Positions 34,434 through 47,068 of a stretch of 64,000 bases of DNA are shown here, piece after piece (positions within the stretch are counted from its first letter, which is position 1; every line of letters starts with the position of its first letter). This DNA comes from Vibrio sp. SCSIO 43137 (GTDB lineage: Bacteria; Pseudomonadota; Gammaproteobacteria; Enterobacterales; Vibrionaceae): NCBI RefSeq assembly GCF_028201475.1, contig NZ_CP116383.1, positions 3,309,464-3,373,463 of the forward strand. The letters are read 5' to 3'. A program made the translations under genes and the position numbers. Below the pieces are notes generated by a model, which had not been told where the DNA came from, ran no database searches, and saw only the letters and a list, made by a program, of their open reading frames with translations.

Positions 34434-35313
34434 ATTTGTTATAAATCTCATCCAGCAACTTATCTTTCTGCTGCCAGACATCGGTTAGCCAGCCCTGAAA
34501 CGCGCGTTTATAAGGCTTGTCATTAAAATAGTCACCCGACACCTGCTCATCGACAGGCAGCACCTTAATTCTGACCACAACACGCTTCATCCTGCCCATC
34601 AGCATATCTTTAAAAGGCAATTCCCGGTTATCAGGGTAAGCCAGAGTGACATCAATAATACTATCAAACTGTTCCCCCATGGCTGCCAGCGTATAAGCTA
34701 TACCGCCGGATTTTGGCGGCAACAAATTGTTAAACCTGCCTTTGCCCGCAGCCTTCTTCTCAGCAGTAAACCGGGTACCTTCAACATAATTCACCACAGT
34801 AGTAGGAATATGTTTAAATTTCTCGCAAGAGCGTCGGGTAGTTTGCAGATCTTTACCCTTGAGATGAGGGTTTCGAATCAGATATTCCCTCGAATAGCGT
34901 TTCATAAACGGCATATCAAGAGCCCAGCAAGCCATACCAACAAAAGGCACATACAAAAGCTGCTGTTTCAGGAAAAACTTAGGCATAGGAACTCTGTCTT
35001 TAAATACACAGCAGAGAATAACGATATCTGTCCAGCTAAGGTGGTTAGATATCATCAGATACCAGCCTTTAGGGTTAAGGTTCTCACCACCTTCAATATC
35101 CCACTCTATTTTATTGAATATTGAGAGAAACGCAGAGTTAAGGGTGGCCCATAACCACATTACTTTATTGGCCGCCAATGTAATGATTGTCTTGGCTGCA
35201 GCAACCGGCAGAACAAACTTAACAATAGCAAGGATACAGATAAGAGTTGAACAAACGGCACTGTTCACAATCACAAACAGTACACTTAAGATAAGTTTTA
35301 GGTAGCCAAACAT
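34432..35313 (-). CDS. Membrane acyltransferase, LPLAT family (YihG-like)
   Basis: A 293-residue 1-acylglycerol-3-phosphate acyltransferase-like enzyme. Two hydrophobic segments occupy about residues 1-65. The catalytic HxxxxD motif is SNHLSWTDIVIL (about 94) and the substrate motif is VEGTRFTAEKK (about 178). E. coli YihG, at the same place beside dsbA, influences phospholipid acyl composition. It has its own promoter region; no partner gene. Confidence 0.88.
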   Translation of the reverse strand: MFGYLKLILSVLFVIVNSAVCSTLICILAIVKFVLPVAAAKTIITLAANKVMWLWATLNSAFLSIFNKIEWDIEGGENLNPKGWYLMISNHLSWTDIVILCCVFKDRVPMPKFFLKQQLLYVPFVGMACWALDMPFMKRYSREYLIRNPHLKGKDLQTTRRSCEKFKHIPTTVVNYVEGTRFTAEKKAAGKGRFNNLLPPKSGGIAYTLAAMGEQFDSIIDVTLAYPDNRELPFKDMLMGRMKRVVVRIKVLPVDEQVSGDYFNDKPYKRAFQGWLTDVWQQKDKLLDEIYNK

Positions 35314-35398
35314 CTGTATAAAAGCCCTTCTGACTCAGTTTTTAAATCGCCAGTATTATACAAATGAATGATTAGATTGAAATATCCTCTCTCACATA

Positions 35399-36925
35399 TC
35401 AAACCACTTGAGCGTTAAGGTACTTTAACAATCTATCCATCGCCCGGTAACCCAGCGCTTCCGACAAATGTTTTCTCTCTACCTGCTCCGCACCTTCCAG
35501 ATCAGCAATGGTTCTGGCGACCTTAATTATCCTGTGGTAAGCCCTTATAGATAACCCCAGTTTATGCAGTGCCGTCTCTAAAAACACTGCATCGTCTTTC
35601 CTCAAAGGACAGTGCTTATCTATAGCACGGCTGCCCAGACGGGAATTAATACAGCCGGAACGTTGCTCCATCTTGTCTCTGGCGGATAAAACCCTCTCCC
35701 TGATAACCTCAGTCGGCTCGCCTCTGTCTCCGCCAGATGCAAGGGTTCCCTGCGGCAGCAGAGGAACTTCCAGTGACATATCAAACCTGTCCAGCAAGGG
35801 GCCGGAAAGTTTAGATAGATAACGCAGAATGGCCTGAGGATTGGTTCGCGACAGATCACCTTCATAATGTCCGCTAGGGCTGGGGTTTAGTGCCCCTATC
35901 AGCTGAAAACGCGCCGGAAAGCAGGTTTTACGCGCAGCACGTGAGATAATGATTTCACCCGACTCCAGGGGCTCACGAAGAGAGTCGAGCACTTTTCGGT
36001 CAAATTCCGGCATCTCATCGAGAAAAAGCAGCCCGTTATGGGACAGAGAAATCTCTCCCGGCCTTGGTATAGAGCCACCACCAACCAGTGCCGCCATAGA
36101 AGAAGAGTGGTGAGGCGCTCTGAAGGGTCTGTTTCTCCAGTTAAACTGATTGATATCCTGTTCCGTCAGTGATGTCACAGAAGCGGTTTCCAGCGCCTCT
36201 CTGGTGCTCATTTCCGGCAATAAATCGGACAGACGTGACGCCAGCATGGTTTTTCCGGTACCGGGCGGGCCGATAAACAATAAATTATGGCCACCAGCGG
36301 CAGCAATTTCCAGAGCCCGCTTCCCATGCTGCTGACCAATAATATCCTGCATATCTCTTTTACTATTTCGGGGTTTGATATTTGCAGAAGATGACTGAAA
36401 CAGGGTCAGTTTTTTCTGACCGTGCAGATCAGCACACACCTCCAGCAGGCTGGCTGCCGACTTATGTTGTTGTTCTCCCACCAGCGCTGCCTGATCACCG
36501 TTTTGATTTGGTACCGTTAAACTATGTCCCGCTTTAATGGCAGCTACTGCTGCTGGTAATACCCCCTTGATATAACGAAGTTCACCGGACAGAGCCAGCT
36601 CACCGATAAACTCCCTGTTTTGTAGTGCACTCGCTGCCAGCTGATTTGATGCCGCCAGAATGCCAAGGGCAATTGGCAGGTCAAACCGCCCCCCCTCTTT
36701 GGGCAGATCAGCCGGCGCAAGGTTTACCGTGATCCTTTTGGCCGGAAACTCAAAATTGGAGTTAATAATCGCACTCCTGACTCTGTCTTTAGACTCCTTT
36801 ACCGTTGTTTCCGGCAATCCGACCAGAGTAAACCCCGGCATGCCTTTGCTGATATGAACCTCTACCATAACCAGCGGAGACTCAACTCCGACACTGGCCC
36901 TGCTGTGTACAATTGCTAATGCCAT
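35399..36925 (-). CDS. comM: ComM/YifB AAA+ helicase (Mg-chelatase-like)
   Basis: A hexameric helicase that promotes branch migration during natural transformation. 508 residues from the ATG at 36923-36925, close to the E. coli length of about 506; the frame open to 36940 adds five residues without support. An N-terminal Lon-like domain (about 1-180) precedes the AAA+ core with Walker A GPPGTGKTMLA and Walker B LLFLDEMPEF, and a C-terminal Mg-chelatase domain. It is divergent from the ilv leader. Confidence 0.94.
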   Translation of the reverse strand: MALAIVHSRASVGVESPLVMVEVHISKGMPGFTLVGLPETTVKESKDRVRSAIINSNFEFPAKRITVNLAPADLPKEGGRFDLPIALGILAASNQLAASALQNREFIGELALSGELRYIKGVLPAAVAAIKAGHSLTVPNQNGDQAALVGEQQHKSAASLLEVCADLHGQKKLTLFQSSSANIKPRNSKRDMQDIIGQQHGKRALEIAAAGGHNLLFIGPPGTGKTMLASRLSDLLPEMSTREALETASVTSLTEQDINQFNWRNRPFRAPHHSSSMAALVGGGSIPRPGEISLSHNGLLFLDEMPEFDRKVLDSLREPLESGEIIISRAARKTCFPARFQLIGALNPSPSGHYEGDLSRTNPQAILRYLSKLSGPLLDRFDMSLEVPLLPQGTLASGGDRGEPTEVIRERVLSARDKMEQRSGCINSRLGSRAIDKHCPLRKDDAVFLETALHKLGLSIRAYHRIIKVARTIADLEGAEQVERKHLSEALGYRAMDRLLKYLNAQVV

Positions 36926-37088
36926 TTTTCCCTCAACCACATGAAATCACTCTGTTAAAGGGGTTATATAGCCTGATCAGGAGAGAGGTAATTATGATAA
37001 AAGACTGATTTTTTTCTTGTCACAACTGGTTATTTTGTGTTACCACTAGTGACGCAAACATTTACGTACAAGAATTATTTAAATAGAA

Positions 37089-37181
37089 ATGAACTTTAAC
37101 GCTCGCATTAACGCACTCATTATTCTGATTATCGTGGTCATTATTGATACCGCGCGGGGGCGAGTGAGCGGCAAAAAGTAA
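37089..37181 (+). CDS. ilvL: ilvGMEDA operon leader peptide
   Basis: A 30-codon leader open frame. Residues 10-19 (LIILIIVVII) are ten branched-chain residues in a row: six Ile, two Leu and two Val. Ribosome stalling at these codons senses shortage of charged Ile, Leu and Val tRNAs. It ends TARGRVSGKK and is followed by the attenuator. It is not similar to E. coli IlvL outside the hydrophobic run. Confidence 0.92.
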   Translation: MNFNARINALIILIIVVIIDTARGRVSGKK

Positions 37182-37193
37182 AACAAGAATTAC

Positions 37194-37232
37194 AAAAAAA
37201 CCCCCGCACTGAAAAGTCCGGGGGTTTTTTTA
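37194..37232 (+). terminator. ilvGMEDA attenuator
   Basis: CCCCCG-C-ACT-GAAA-AGT-C-CGGGGG followed by seven T. The GCGGGGG at 37154-37160 inside the leader reading frame can pair with CCCCCGC at 37201-37207 as an antiterminator. This is the architecture of ribosome-mediated attenuation. The rest of the 36926-37345 gap holds the operon promoter, which I could not place with confidence. Confidence 0.9.
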
Positions 37233-37345
37233 AACCTTTAAGCCAGAGTTGTATAAATGGCAATCAAATAACAGGATGTATGGGAGCACAGTATGTGTCA
37301 CAAAGAACTAGCACTGAATCATAACCAGTGCAGCAGGAGGTGCCA

Positions 37346-38992
37346 ATGAACGGTTCTAATCTGGTCGTTGCCGCGTTAAAGCAGCAGGGAATAAAAACCG
37401 TATTCGGCTACCCGGGCGGAGCTATTATGCCCATCTATGATGCTCTTTATGAGAGTGGTGTAGAACATGTACTCTGCCGCCATGAGCAGGGAGCCGCCAT
37501 CGCCGCTATCGGTATGGCAAGAGCAACTCAGGATGTCGCCGTCTGTCTGGCAACGTCAGGACCGGGAGCGACCAATCTGGTCACAGGTTTAGCTGATGCC
37601 CTGCTGGACTCAGTGCCACTGGTAGCCATAACAGGACAGGTAGCCACTCCGTTAATCGGAACTGACGCCTTTCAGGAGATGGATGTTATCGGCATGTCAT
37701 TAGCCTGCTGCAAACACAGCTATCTGGTGACCGATATCGATGAGTTAGCACCGACTCTGGCTGAAGCCTTTGAAGTGGCTAAATGCGGCAGGCCGGGACC
37801 GGTAGTCGTGGATATCGCAAAAGATGTTCAGCTAGCCGAAGCCCCAGTCCATGAACTGCCTTACTTTGAACCTCCATCTATTCCCGTCGCTGACCCTGAA
37901 GCCCTAAGTAAAGCCCAGAGCATTCTGAGCAAAGCAGACAAGCCGGTGCTCTATGTCGGTGGTGGCGTACAACTGGCAAAAGCAACAGAAGCCGTCAGAA
38001 CCTTCTTAGATAGTAACCCTATGCCTTGTGTAAGTACCCTGAAAGGGCTGGGAAGTGTTGATCGTCATGACCCGCACTATCTTGGCATGGTAGGTATGCA
38101 CGGCACCAAAGCAGCCAACTTGATTGTTCAGGAGTCTGACCTTCTTATCGTAGTCGGAGCACGCTTTGACGACAGGGTGACAGGAAGACTGGACTCATTT
38201 GCCCCGGATGCACGGGTTATTCATATCGATATCGATGCCGCCGAGTTCAACAAACTGCGCCACTCTCACGCCTCACTGCAGGGAGACATTAATGTCATTC
38301 TACCTCAGCTCTCTCTTGATGAAGATATCTCTCCATGGCTGAAACACACTTCTGAACTCAGGACCGAGTTCCGCTGGCGTTATGATCATCCGGGTGAGCT
38401 GATATACGCACCGCTGCTACTGAAACAGCTATCCGATATGATGCCGGACAGCACTATGATCTCGACCGATGTAGGCCAACATCAGATGTGGGCAGCACAG
38501 CATATACAACCACGACAGCCGGAAAACTATATAACCTCTGCCGGGCTGGGCACCATGGGCTTTGGCCTGCCCGCGGCCATTGGTGCAAAAATCGCCCGTC
38601 CTGACGATCAGTCCATTCTTATTACCGGTGACGGTTCATTTATGATGAACGTGCAGGAACTTGGCACCATCAAGCGTAAACAACTGCCGGTGAAGATCGT
38701 ACTACTGAACAACCAGCGTCTGGGTATGGTTCGTCAGTGGCAGTCACTGTTCTTTGACGGCCGCCATAGTGAAACCATTCTGGATGACAACCCAGATTTT
38801 CAGGCTCTTGCGGCAGCATTCGGTATTCCCGGAAAAACCATTAGCAACAAAGAGGAAGTTGAACCAGCACTAAAAGAGATGCTGGAGAGTGACACCGCTT
38901 ATCTTCTCCATGTGGTCATTGATGAAGATGAAAACGTATGGCCTCTGGTACCACCGGGCGCTGCAAACCAAGATATGCTGGAGAACACCTGA
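37346..38992 (+). CDS. ilvG: Acetolactate synthase II, large subunit
   Basis: A thiamine-diphosphate enzyme that condenses pyruvate with pyruvate or 2-oxobutyrate, the first common step for valine and isoleucine. 548 residues, as in functional E. coli IlvG. The active-site Glu is in [14 protein letters not shown] contacts lie in the middle domain, and the ThDP motif starts [14 protein letters not shown] lies 5 bases before the ATG at 37346. The reading frame is intact, unlike the frameshifted ilvG of E. coli K-12. Confidence 0.96.
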   Translation: MNGSNLVVAALKQQGIKTVFGYPGGAIMPIYDALYESGVEHVLCRHEQGAAIAAIGMARATQDVAVCLATSGPGATNLVTGLADALLDSVPLVAITGQVATPLIGTDAFQEMDVIGMSLACCKHSYLVTDIDELAPTLAEAFEVAKCGRPGPVVVDIAKDVQLAEAPVHELPYFEPPSIPVADPEALSKAQSILSKADKPVLYVGGGVQLAKATEAVRTFLDSNPMPCVSTLKGLGSVDRHDPHYLGMVGMHGTKAANLIVQESDLLIVVGARFDDRVTGRLDSFAPDARVIHIDIDAAEFNKLRHSHASLQGDINVILPQLSLDEDISPWLKHTSELRTEFRWRYDHPGELIYAPLLLKQLSDMMPDSTMISTDVGQHQMWAAQHIQPRQPENYITSAGLGTMGFGLPAAIGAKIARPDDQSILITGDGSFMMNVQELGTIKRKQLPVKIVLLNNQRLGMVRQWQSLFFDGRHSETILDDNPDFQALAAAFGIPGKTISNKEEVEPALKEMLESDTAYLLHVVIDEDENVWPLVPPGAANQDMLENT

Positions 38993-39261
38993 TGGACAGA
39001 TACCTATTAAAAATTGAAGCCCATGATAAGCCGGTTCTGGTAGAACGAATCCTGCGTGTTGTCAGACACCGCGGGTTTACCATCAAGCAAATACTTGCGA
39101 CACAGAACCATGAGAGTAAAGTGGCTCAGATAGAGCTCGTTGTCGACAGTGATCGTCCTATCACTTTAATTACCAATCAGGTAGAAAAACTGTGGGATGT
39201 TACTAATGTAGATACAAGCCGACTGAAAAAAGACGAAATGCTCAGTGCATATAAAATATAA
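38992..39261 (+). CDS. ilvM: Acetolactate synthase II, small subunit
   Basis: The ACT-domain regulatory subunit that activates IlvG. 89 residues. Its ATG overlaps the ilvG stop (TGATG), giving translational coupling. The ACT fold is seen in KIEAHDKPVLVERILRVVRH. It is short, like the E. coli valine-resistant isozyme II subunit. Confidence 0.94.
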   Translation: MDRYLLKIEAHDKPVLVERILRVVRHRGFTIKQILATQNHESKVAQIELVVDSDRPITLITNQVEKLWDVTNVDTSRLKKDEMLSAYKI

Positions 39262-39275
39262 GGAAGGATTCTGAT

Positions 39276-40217
39276 ATGGCGACAAATACAGCTGATTTTA
39301 TCTGGTTTAATGGAAAAATGGTTCCCTGGGCAGAGGCAAATGTTCACGTTCTGACCCACGCAATGCACTACGGAACTTCTGTTTTTGAAGGTATACGCTG
39401 CTATAACACTCCAAACGGCCCTGTGGTTTTCAGACATAAAGAGCATATGCAGAGGCTGAAAGACTCAGCCAAGATCTACCGTTTCCCGATCCCTTACAGC
39501 GTTGATGAGCTAATGGAAGCGTGCCGCGAAACCTTACGTGAAAATAAACTGGACTCAGCTTATATCCGTCCGCTTGGTTTCGTTGGTAATGTTGGTCTGG
39601 GCGTTTGTCCGCCTGCCGATACCGATATGGAGCTGATCATTGCCGCTTTCCCTTGGGGCTCTTATCTGGGTGAAGAAGCACTGGCCAATGGTGTAGATGC
39701 CATGATTTCAAGCTGGAACCGCGCTGCACCAAACACCATACCTACCGCAGCAAAAGCGGGGGGTAACTACCTGTCATCACTGCTGGTGGGCGGCGAAGCA
39801 AGACGTCACGGCTATGCTGAAGGTATCGCACTCAGTGTCGACGGCTACCTGTCTGAAGGTGCAGGAGAGAATATTTTTGTTATTAAAAACGGAGTGATTA
39901 GCACTCCGCCAGCCACCAGCGCCATCCTTCCGGGCATCACCAGAAACTCCATCATGACTCTGGCCAAAGAATTTGGCTATGAAGTGAGGGAAGAGAATAT
40001 TGCCCGTGAGGCACTCTATCTTGCCGATGAGATATTTATGACAGGCACCGCAGCAGAAATTGTACCTGTACGTAGTGTCGACAAAATTACCGTAGGCGAA
40101 GGCAAACGAGGTCCGGTTACAGAGAAAGTTCAGGCAGCATTCTTCGGGCTATTTGATGGTACAACAGAAGATAAATGGGGCTGGTTAGATCCGGTTTACC
40201 CGGATTCAGAGAAATAA
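39276..40217 (+). CDS. ilvE: Branched-chain amino acid aminotransferase
   Basis: A class IV PLP aminotransferase that makes Val, Ile and Leu from the keto acids with glutamate. 313 residues. The PLP lysine is in [13 protein letters not shown] (about residue 160), and the N-terminal motif [11 protein letters not shown] and SVFEGIRCY are typical. AGGAAGG lies upstream. It lies 14 bp after ilvM. Confidence 0.96.
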   Translation: MATNTADFIWFNGKMVPWAEANVHVLTHAMHYGTSVFEGIRCYNTPNGPVVFRHKEHMQRLKDSAKIYRFPIPYSVDELMEACRETLRENKLDSAYIRPLGFVGNVGLGVCPPADTDMELIIAAFPWGSYLGEEALANGVDAMISSWNRAAPNTIPTAAKAGGNYLSSLLVGGEARRHGYAEGIALSVDGYLSEGAGENIFVIKNGVISTPPATSAILPGITRNSIMTLAKEFGYEVREENIAREALYLADEIFMTGTAAEIVPVRSVDKITVGEGKRGPVTEKVQAAFFGLFDGTTEDKWGWLDPVYPDSEK

Positions 40218-40236
40218 GAGAAGGAACTTAACGAAC

Positions 40237-42087
40237 ATGTCTACAGCTAAAAAATATCGCAGCGCCACGACAACCCACGGACGTAATATGGCCGGAGCAC
40301 GCGCATTGTGGCGTGCTACCGGTGTTAAAGATGAAGATTTCGGCAAACCGATCATCGCCGTGGTGAACTCATTTACTCAGTTTGTTCCCGGCCATGTGCA
40401 CCTGAAAGATATGGGCCAGTTGGTTGCGGGAGAAATCGAAAAAGCGGGCGGTATTGCCAAAGAGTTTAATACTATTGCTGTCGATGACGGTATCGCGATG
40501 GGGCATGGCGGCATGCTCTACTCCCTCCCTTCCCGTGAGCTGATTGCAGACTCAGTGGAATACATGGTGAACGCTCACTGTGCTGACGCCATGGTCTGTA
40601 TCTCCAACTGCGACAAAATCACCCCGGGAATGATGATGGCAGCACTGCGCCTTAACATTCCGGTTATTTTTGTTTCCGGTGGTCCGATGGAAGCGGGTAA
40701 AACCAAGCTTTCAGATCAACTGATCAAGCTGGATCTGGTGGATGCCATGATTCAGGGTGCCGATCCAACAGTCTCCGATGAGCAGAGTGAACAGATCGAA
40801 CGTTCTGCCTGCCCTACCTGTGGTTCTTGTTCTGGTATGTTTACTGCCAACTCAATGAACTGCCTGACTGAAGCCCTTGGCTTAAGTCAGCCGGGCAACG
40901 GCTCTATGCTGGCAACCCATGCAGACAGAAAATCTCTGTTTATCAATGCTGGTAAACGCATTGTAGAGCTGACTAAACGCTATTATGAACAGGGTGATGA
41001 ATCTGCCCTTCCGCGCAACATCGCATCAAAACAAGCGTTCGAGAATGCCATGGCGCTGGATATCGCCATGGGTGGCTCAACCAATACCGTACTTCACCTG
41101 CTGGCAGCAGCTCAGGAAGGTGAAATCGATTTCGATATGCAGGATATTGACCGCATGTCGCGTAAGGTTCCACACCTGTGCAAGGTTGCGCCTTCCACTC
41201 AGAAATACCATATGGAAGATGTCCACCGTGCTGGTGGCGTATTAGCTATTCTGGGTGAACTGGACAGAGCCGGATTGCTACACAATCAGGAGAAAACCGT
41301 TCTTGGTATCACCATGCAAGAGCAACTGGCACAGTACGACATCATGCAGACCAGCTCTGAAGAGGTAAAAGAGTTCTATCGTGCAGGACCTGCCGGTATC
41401 CGTACCACACAAGCCTTCTCACAGGACTGCCGCTGGGACTCACTGGATGATGACAGAGCCAATGGCTGTATCCGCACCAAAGAGAATGCCTTTAGTCAGG
41501 ATGGTGGTCTTGCAGTACTAAAAGGCAACATTGCCCTTGATGGCTGTATCGTAAAAACTGCCGGCGTAGATGAAAGTATTCTCAAGTTTCAGGGACCAGC
41601 AGTGGTATTTGAGAGTCAGGAAGATGCCGTCGAAGGTATTCTGGGCGGCAAAGTGAAGGCCGGCGACGTCGTCGTTATCCGTTATGAAGGCCCTAAAGGC
41701 GGACCGGGAATGCAGGAAATGCTCTACCCGACCACCTATCTGAAATCTATGGGGCTGGGCAAAGAGTGCGCCCTGTTAACAGACGGACGTTTCTCTGGCG
41801 GGACATCAGGCCTCTCTATCGGACACGCCTCACCGGAAGCGGCTAATGGCGGTACCATTGGTTTAGTGAATAACGGCGACCGCATTACCATTGATATTCC
41901 TAACCGTTCCATCACATTAGACGTTTCAGAACAAGAGCTTTCAGAGCGCAGAGCCAAGCAGGATCTGGCGGGCTGGAAACCGGTTGATCGTCAGCGTGAA
42001 GTCTCCTTTGCCCTGAAAGCCTATGCAAGTATGGCCACCAGCGCAGATAAGGGAGCGGTGCGCGATAAGTCTATGCTTGAGGACTGA
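40237..42087 (+). CDS. ilvD: Dihydroxy-acid dehydratase
   Basis: An iron-sulfur dehydratase that converts dihydroxy acids to 2-keto acids for valine and isoleucine synthesis. 616 residues, the same as E. coli. Cluster and metal motifs are visible: [10 protein letters not shown] and [15 protein letters not shown]. ilvA follows after 3 bp. Confidence 0.97.
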   Translation: MSTAKKYRSATTTHGRNMAGARALWRATGVKDEDFGKPIIAVVNSFTQFVPGHVHLKDMGQLVAGEIEKAGGIAKEFNTIAVDDGIAMGHGGMLYSLPSRELIADSVEYMVNAHCADAMVCISNCDKITPGMMMAALRLNIPVIFVSGGPMEAGKTKLSDQLIKLDLVDAMIQGADPTVSDEQSEQIERSACPTCGSCSGMFTANSMNCLTEALGLSQPGNGSMLATHADRKSLFINAGKRIVELTKRYYEQGDESALPRNIASKQAFENAMALDIAMGGSTNTVLHLLAAAQEGEIDFDMQDIDRMSRKVPHLCKVAPSTQKYHMEDVHRAGGVLAILGELDRAGLLHNQEKTVLGITMQEQLAQYDIMQTSSEEVKEFYRAGPAGIRTTQAFSQDCRWDSLDDDRANGCIRTKENAFSQDGGLAVLKGNIALDGCIVKTAGVDESILKFQGPAVVFESQEDAVEGILGGKVKAGDVVVIRYEGPKGGPGMQEMLYPTTYLKSMGLGKECALLTDGRFSGGTSGLSIGHASPEAANGGTIGLVNNGDRITIDIPNRSITLDVSEQELSERRAKQDLAGWKPVDRQREVSFALKAYASMATSADKGAVRDKSMLED

Positions 42088-42090
42088 TCA

Positions 42091-43623
42091 ATGACCCTAA
42101 CCAATCAAACTGGCGCAGATTATCTGCGTCAGATATTGAGAGCTCCGGTCTATGAAGTGGCAACGGTTACGCCACTTCAGGAAATGCCCCGCCTGTCTGA
42201 ACGAATTCACAATGATGTTCAGATAAAACGGGAAGATCGCCAACCGGTTCACTCATTTAAGCTACGCGGTGCTTACAACATGGTGGCCAGCCTGTCTGAA
42301 GCACAGAAGAAAGCCGGTGTTATTGCAGCATCGGCTGGTAACCATGCTCAGGGAATGGCTCTTTCAGGAACCAAACTGGGCATTGAAACCATTATCGTTA
42401 TGCCTAAGACCACGCCGGATATCAAAGTAGAAGCGGTTCGCAGCTTTGGCGGTAAAGTGGTGCTGCATGGCAGTAACTTTGACGAAGCGAAAGCTGAAGC
42501 GGAAAGATTGTCTGAAGAGAAGGGCTATACCTTTGTTCCTCCCTTTGATCACCCGCTGGTGATTGCCGGTCAGGGCACCATAGGTATGGAGATGCTTCAG
42601 CAGAATGGTCACCTTGACTATATTTTTGTCCCAGTCGGTGGCGGCGGTCTGGCTGCTGGTGTTGCGGTTCTGGTTAAGCAACTGATGCCGGAAGTAAAGG
42701 TTATTGCTGTTGAGCCGGAAGACTCTTCCTGCCTGAAAGCCGCTCTGGATGCCGGAGAACCAGTGGTTCTTGATCAGATCAGTATGTTTGCTGACGGTGT
42801 TGCAGTTAAGCGTATCGGTGATGAAACATTCCGTCTGTGTAATAAGTACCTTGATGGTCATATTGCTGTTTCCAGCGATGAAATATGTTCAGCAGTTAAA
42901 GATATTTTCGAAGATACCAGAGCCATTGCAGAACCTTCCGGTGCTCTTGCTCTTGCTGGTCTTAAAAAGTATGCAGAGCAAAATGAACTAAAAGACAACA
43001 AACTGGCTACGGTTCTGTCCGGGGCAAATACTAACTTCCATGGTTTGCGTTACGTGTCTGAACGATGTGAGTTAGGTGAAAAACGGGAAGGCTTACTTGC
43101 GGTAACCATTCCTGAGCAGCCGGGCGCCTTTTACAAGTTCTGTCAGATCATCGGTGGCCGCTCAGTGACCGAGTTTAACTACCGATACAGCGATGAAAGC
43201 CTTGCCAATATCTTTGTCGGTGTCAGGTTGCAGAATGGTCAGGAAGAGCTGGATTCCATTGTTCATGAACTAAGAGATGGTGGCTATCCTGTCGTTGATC
43301 TATCTGACGACGAGATGGCCAAACTGCATATCCGCTATATGATTGGCGGCAAACCATCAAAGCAGCTGAAAGAACGCCTTTACAGTTTTGAGTTTCCTGA
43401 ATACCCCGGAGCACTGCTGAAGTTCTTAAGTACCTTAGGTACACACTGGAACATCAGCTTGTTTAACTACCGGAATCAGGGTGCTGATTATGGCCGGGTA
43501 TTGTGTGGCTTTGAACTGGACGAGTCCGACTTAAGCCGTTTCTCCTCTCATCTGCATGAACTGGGTTACCAGTATAAGGATGAATCGGATAACCCTGCCT
43601 ATAAGTTCTTTATGCAGAAGTAA
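42091..43623 (+). CDS. ilvA: Threonine deaminase (biosynthetic)
   Basis: A PLP enzyme making 2-oxobutyrate from threonine, the committed step to isoleucine, inhibited by isoleucine. 510 residues. The PLP lysine is in HSFKLRGAYNM (about 54), with the glycine loop VGGGGLAAG. The C-terminus (about 320-510) has two ACT-like regulatory repeats, so it is the allosteric form. It is the last gene of the operon. Confidence 0.97.
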   Translation: MTLTNQTGADYLRQILRAPVYEVATVTPLQEMPRLSERIHNDVQIKREDRQPVHSFKLRGAYNMVASLSEAQKKAGVIAASAGNHAQGMALSGTKLGIETIIVMPKTTPDIKVEAVRSFGGKVVLHGSNFDEAKAEAERLSEEKGYTFVPPFDHPLVIAGQGTIGMEMLQQNGHLDYIFVPVGGGGLAAGVAVLVKQLMPEVKVIAVEPEDSSCLKAALDAGEPVVLDQISMFADGVAVKRIGDETFRLCNKYLDGHIAVSSDEICSAVKDIFEDTRAIAEPSGALALAGLKKYAEQNELKDNKLATVLSGANTNFHGLRYVSERCELGEKREGLLAVTIPEQPGAFYKFCQIIGGRSVTEFNYRYSDESLANIFVGVRLQNGQEELDSIVHELRDGGYPVVDLSDDEMAKLHIRYMIGGKPSKQLKERLYSFEFPEYPGALLKFLSTLGTHWNISLFNYRNQGADYGRVLCGFELDESDLSRFSSHLHELGYQYKDESDNPAYKFFMQK

Positions 43624-43632
43624 CCGAAACTG

Positions 43633-43660
43633 AAACAGGAGCCAATGGCTCCTGTTTTTT
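43633..43660 (+). terminator. Terminator of ilvGMEDA
   Basis: AACAGGAGCC, a 3-base loop, GGCTCCTGTT and a T run, 10 bp after the ilvA stop. A second hairpin (ACTAAC/GTTAGT, 43664-43679) followed by T residues overlaps the 3' end of glmU. Confidence 0.9.
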
Positions 43661-43679
43661 AATGACTAACTGTGGTTAG

Positions 43680-45044
43680 TTATTTTTTCTGTTTTACCGG
43701 TCTTTTCCAGCCGGAGATTTTTCGCTCTTTGGCTCTGCTGATAACCAGTTCACCTTCCGCAACATCTTTAGTCAGAGTGGTACCGGCACCAATAGTAGCA
43801 CCATCAGCAATGGTTACCGGAGCCACCAACTGGCAGTCAGAACCAACAAACACATCGTTACCGATAACGGTTTTAAACTTGTTTGCGCCATCGTAGTTGC
43901 AGGTAATAACACCAGCACCAATATTGGTACGCTGACCAATCTCTGAGTCACCGATATAGGTCAGATGGTTGGCTTTAGAGCCTTCACCGATCACACCGTT
44001 CTTCACTTCAACAAAGTTACCTACGTGAGCATCATTTTTCAGCTCTGCCCCCGGACGTAAACGGGTAAATGGCCCTACTGTACACTCTTCACCAACGGTA
44101 GCGCTTTCAATAACGCTGTAAGGGCGCACCAGAGTATTGTCATCAATTTCACAATCTTTTAGTACACATCCGGCACCGATCACTACGTTATCACCCAGAG
44201 TAACGCTGCCTTCGATGATCACGTTAACGTCTATCTCAACATCTTTGCCGCACTGAATCGAGCCACGAAGGTCAAAACGGGCCGGATCACGCAGCATAAC
44301 GCCCTGCTCTAGCAGTTTTTCTGCCTGCATAAGTTGGTAAGCGCGCTCAAGTTGTGCCAGTTGAACCCGGTTATTTACCCCTTCAACTTCTACCACTTGT
44401 TGAGGGTGTACCGCTTCGATTGATTTACCCTCACTATGAGCGGCTTCAATAATATCAGTAAGATAGTACTCACCCTGTGCATTATCGTTGCTCAGGTTTG
44501 CCAGCCAGCGCTTAAGATCGCCACCCATGGCAACCAACACACCGGTATTAATCTCTTTAATCAGCTTCTGCTCTTCTGTGGCATCTTTCTGCTCAACAAT
44601 CGCCACCACAGAGCCGTTCTCACGCACAATACGTCCGTAGCCTGCCGGATTATCCAGAACCACCGTCAGTAGTCCTATACCGCCTTCAGGCTGCGCATCT
44701 AACAGGTTTTCCAGCGTCTCTGAGGAGATAAGCGGTACATCACCATAAAGCACCAGTACTTTCTCATCATCTTTGATAGAAGAAGAGGCCTGATCAACGG
44801 CATGACCTGTACCTAATTGCTCAGCCTGCAAAATCCAGTTCACTGATTCACCGGCAAGTACCTGCTGCATCTGCTCACCACCATGGCCATAAACCAGGTG
44901 AATATTCTGCGCATCTAACCCGTTACAAGTATCGATTACATGCTTAACCATTGGCTTACCAGCCAGTGTATGTAGAACTTTTGGCTTATTAGAGTACATA
45001 CGGGTACCTTTACCCGCTGCGAGAATAACCGCACTAAACGTCAT
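43680..45044 (-). CDS. glmU: Bifunctional UDP-GlcNAc pyrophosphorylase / glucosamine-1-P acetyltransferase
   Basis: Makes UDP-GlcNAc for peptidoglycan and LPS. 454 residues. The N-terminal uridyltransferase has [15 protein letters not shown] (about 8-22). The C-terminal half is a left-handed beta-helix of hexapeptide repeats with the acetyltransferase site around [12 protein letters not shown]. It follows the atp operon but is separated by its terminator and a 145-bp gap. Confidence 0.97.
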   Translation of the reverse strand: MTFSAVILAAGKGTRMYSNKPKVLHTLAGKPMVKHVIDTCNGLDAQNIHLVYGHGGEQMQQVLAGESVNWILQAEQLGTGHAVDQASSSIKDDEKVLVLYGDVPLISSETLENLLDAQPEGGIGLLTVVLDNPAGYGRIVRENGSVVAIVEQKDATEEQKLIKEINTGVLVAMGGDLKRWLANLSNDNAQGEYYLTDIIEAAHSEGKSIEAVHPQQVVEVEGVNNRVQLAQLERAYQLMQAEKLLEQGVMLRDPARFDLRGSIQCGKDVEIDVNVIIEGSVTLGDNVVIGAGCVLKDCEIDDNTLVRPYSVIESATVGEECTVGPFTRLRPGAELKNDAHVGNFVEVKNGVIGEGSKANHLTYIGDSEIGQRTNIGAGVITCNYDGANKFKTVIGNDVFVGSDCQLVAPVTIADGATIGAGTTLTKDVAEGELVISRAKERKISGWKRPVKQKK

Positions 45045-45142
45045 GGGAATAACCTGTTTTTTTCTGTTAGAGGCTGATTTTAACTGCTTTGCAGAGAAAA
45101 TAAACAGTGCAAATCATATCGCAGTAAAATATAAGCAACAGA

Positions 45143-45174
45143 AAAACAAAAGGCGACCATAAGGCCGCCTTTTC
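45143..45174 (-). terminator. Terminator of the atp operon
   Basis: On the minus strand, AAGGCGGCC, a short loop, GGTCGCCTT and a T-rich tract (TTTTGTTTTT). It is placed 15 bp after atpC. Confidence 0.87.
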
Positions 45175-45189
45175 ACACTACACTAAAAC

Positions 45190-45612
45190 TTAGCGTCTGT
45201 TTTTTGTCAGCTCGATAACTCGAAGCTGAGCAATGGCTTTAGCCAGTTCACTGGCCGCTTGTGCAAAGTCCATATCGCCATGCTGATTCTGGATATGCTC
45301 CTCAGCTTTGCGCTTGGCTTCTTCTGCCTTAGCTGCGTCTAGCTCTTCACCACGGATTGCTGTATCAGCCAGCACAGTCGCTGTGCCGGGCTGAACTTCA
45401 ACAATACCACCAGAAACATAAATAATTTCTTCGTGGCCGTGCTGTTTAACGATACGCACCATACCAGGCTTAATAGCGGTCAGCAGCGGTGTGTGACCAT
45501 GGAAAATACCAAGCTCACCTTCGCTCCCGGTCACCTGAAACGTTTCAACAAGGCCTGAGAAGATTTTCTTCTCAGCACTTACTACGTCCAGATGAAAGGT
45601 AATTGCTGCCAT
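45190..45612 (-). CDS. atpC: ATP synthase F1 epsilon subunit
   Basis: The central-stalk subunit that inhibits ATP hydrolysis. 140 residues: an N-terminal beta-sandwich ([16 protein letters not shown]) and a C-terminal two-helix arm (about 88-137). It is the last gene of the atpIBEFHAGDC operon, 18 bp after atpD. Confidence 0.96.
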   Translation of the reverse strand: MAAITFHLDVVSAEKKIFSGLVETFQVTGSEGELGIFHGHTPLLTAIKPGMVRIVKQHGHEEIIYVSGGIVEVQPGTATVLADTAIRGEELDAAKAEEAKRKAEEHIQNQHGDMDFAQAASELAKAIAQLRVIELTKNRR

Positions 45613-45630
45613 ATCGCCTCCTATTTAGCC

Positions 45631-47058
<1,428 letters not shown>

Positions 47059-47068
47059 TTACCTATGC

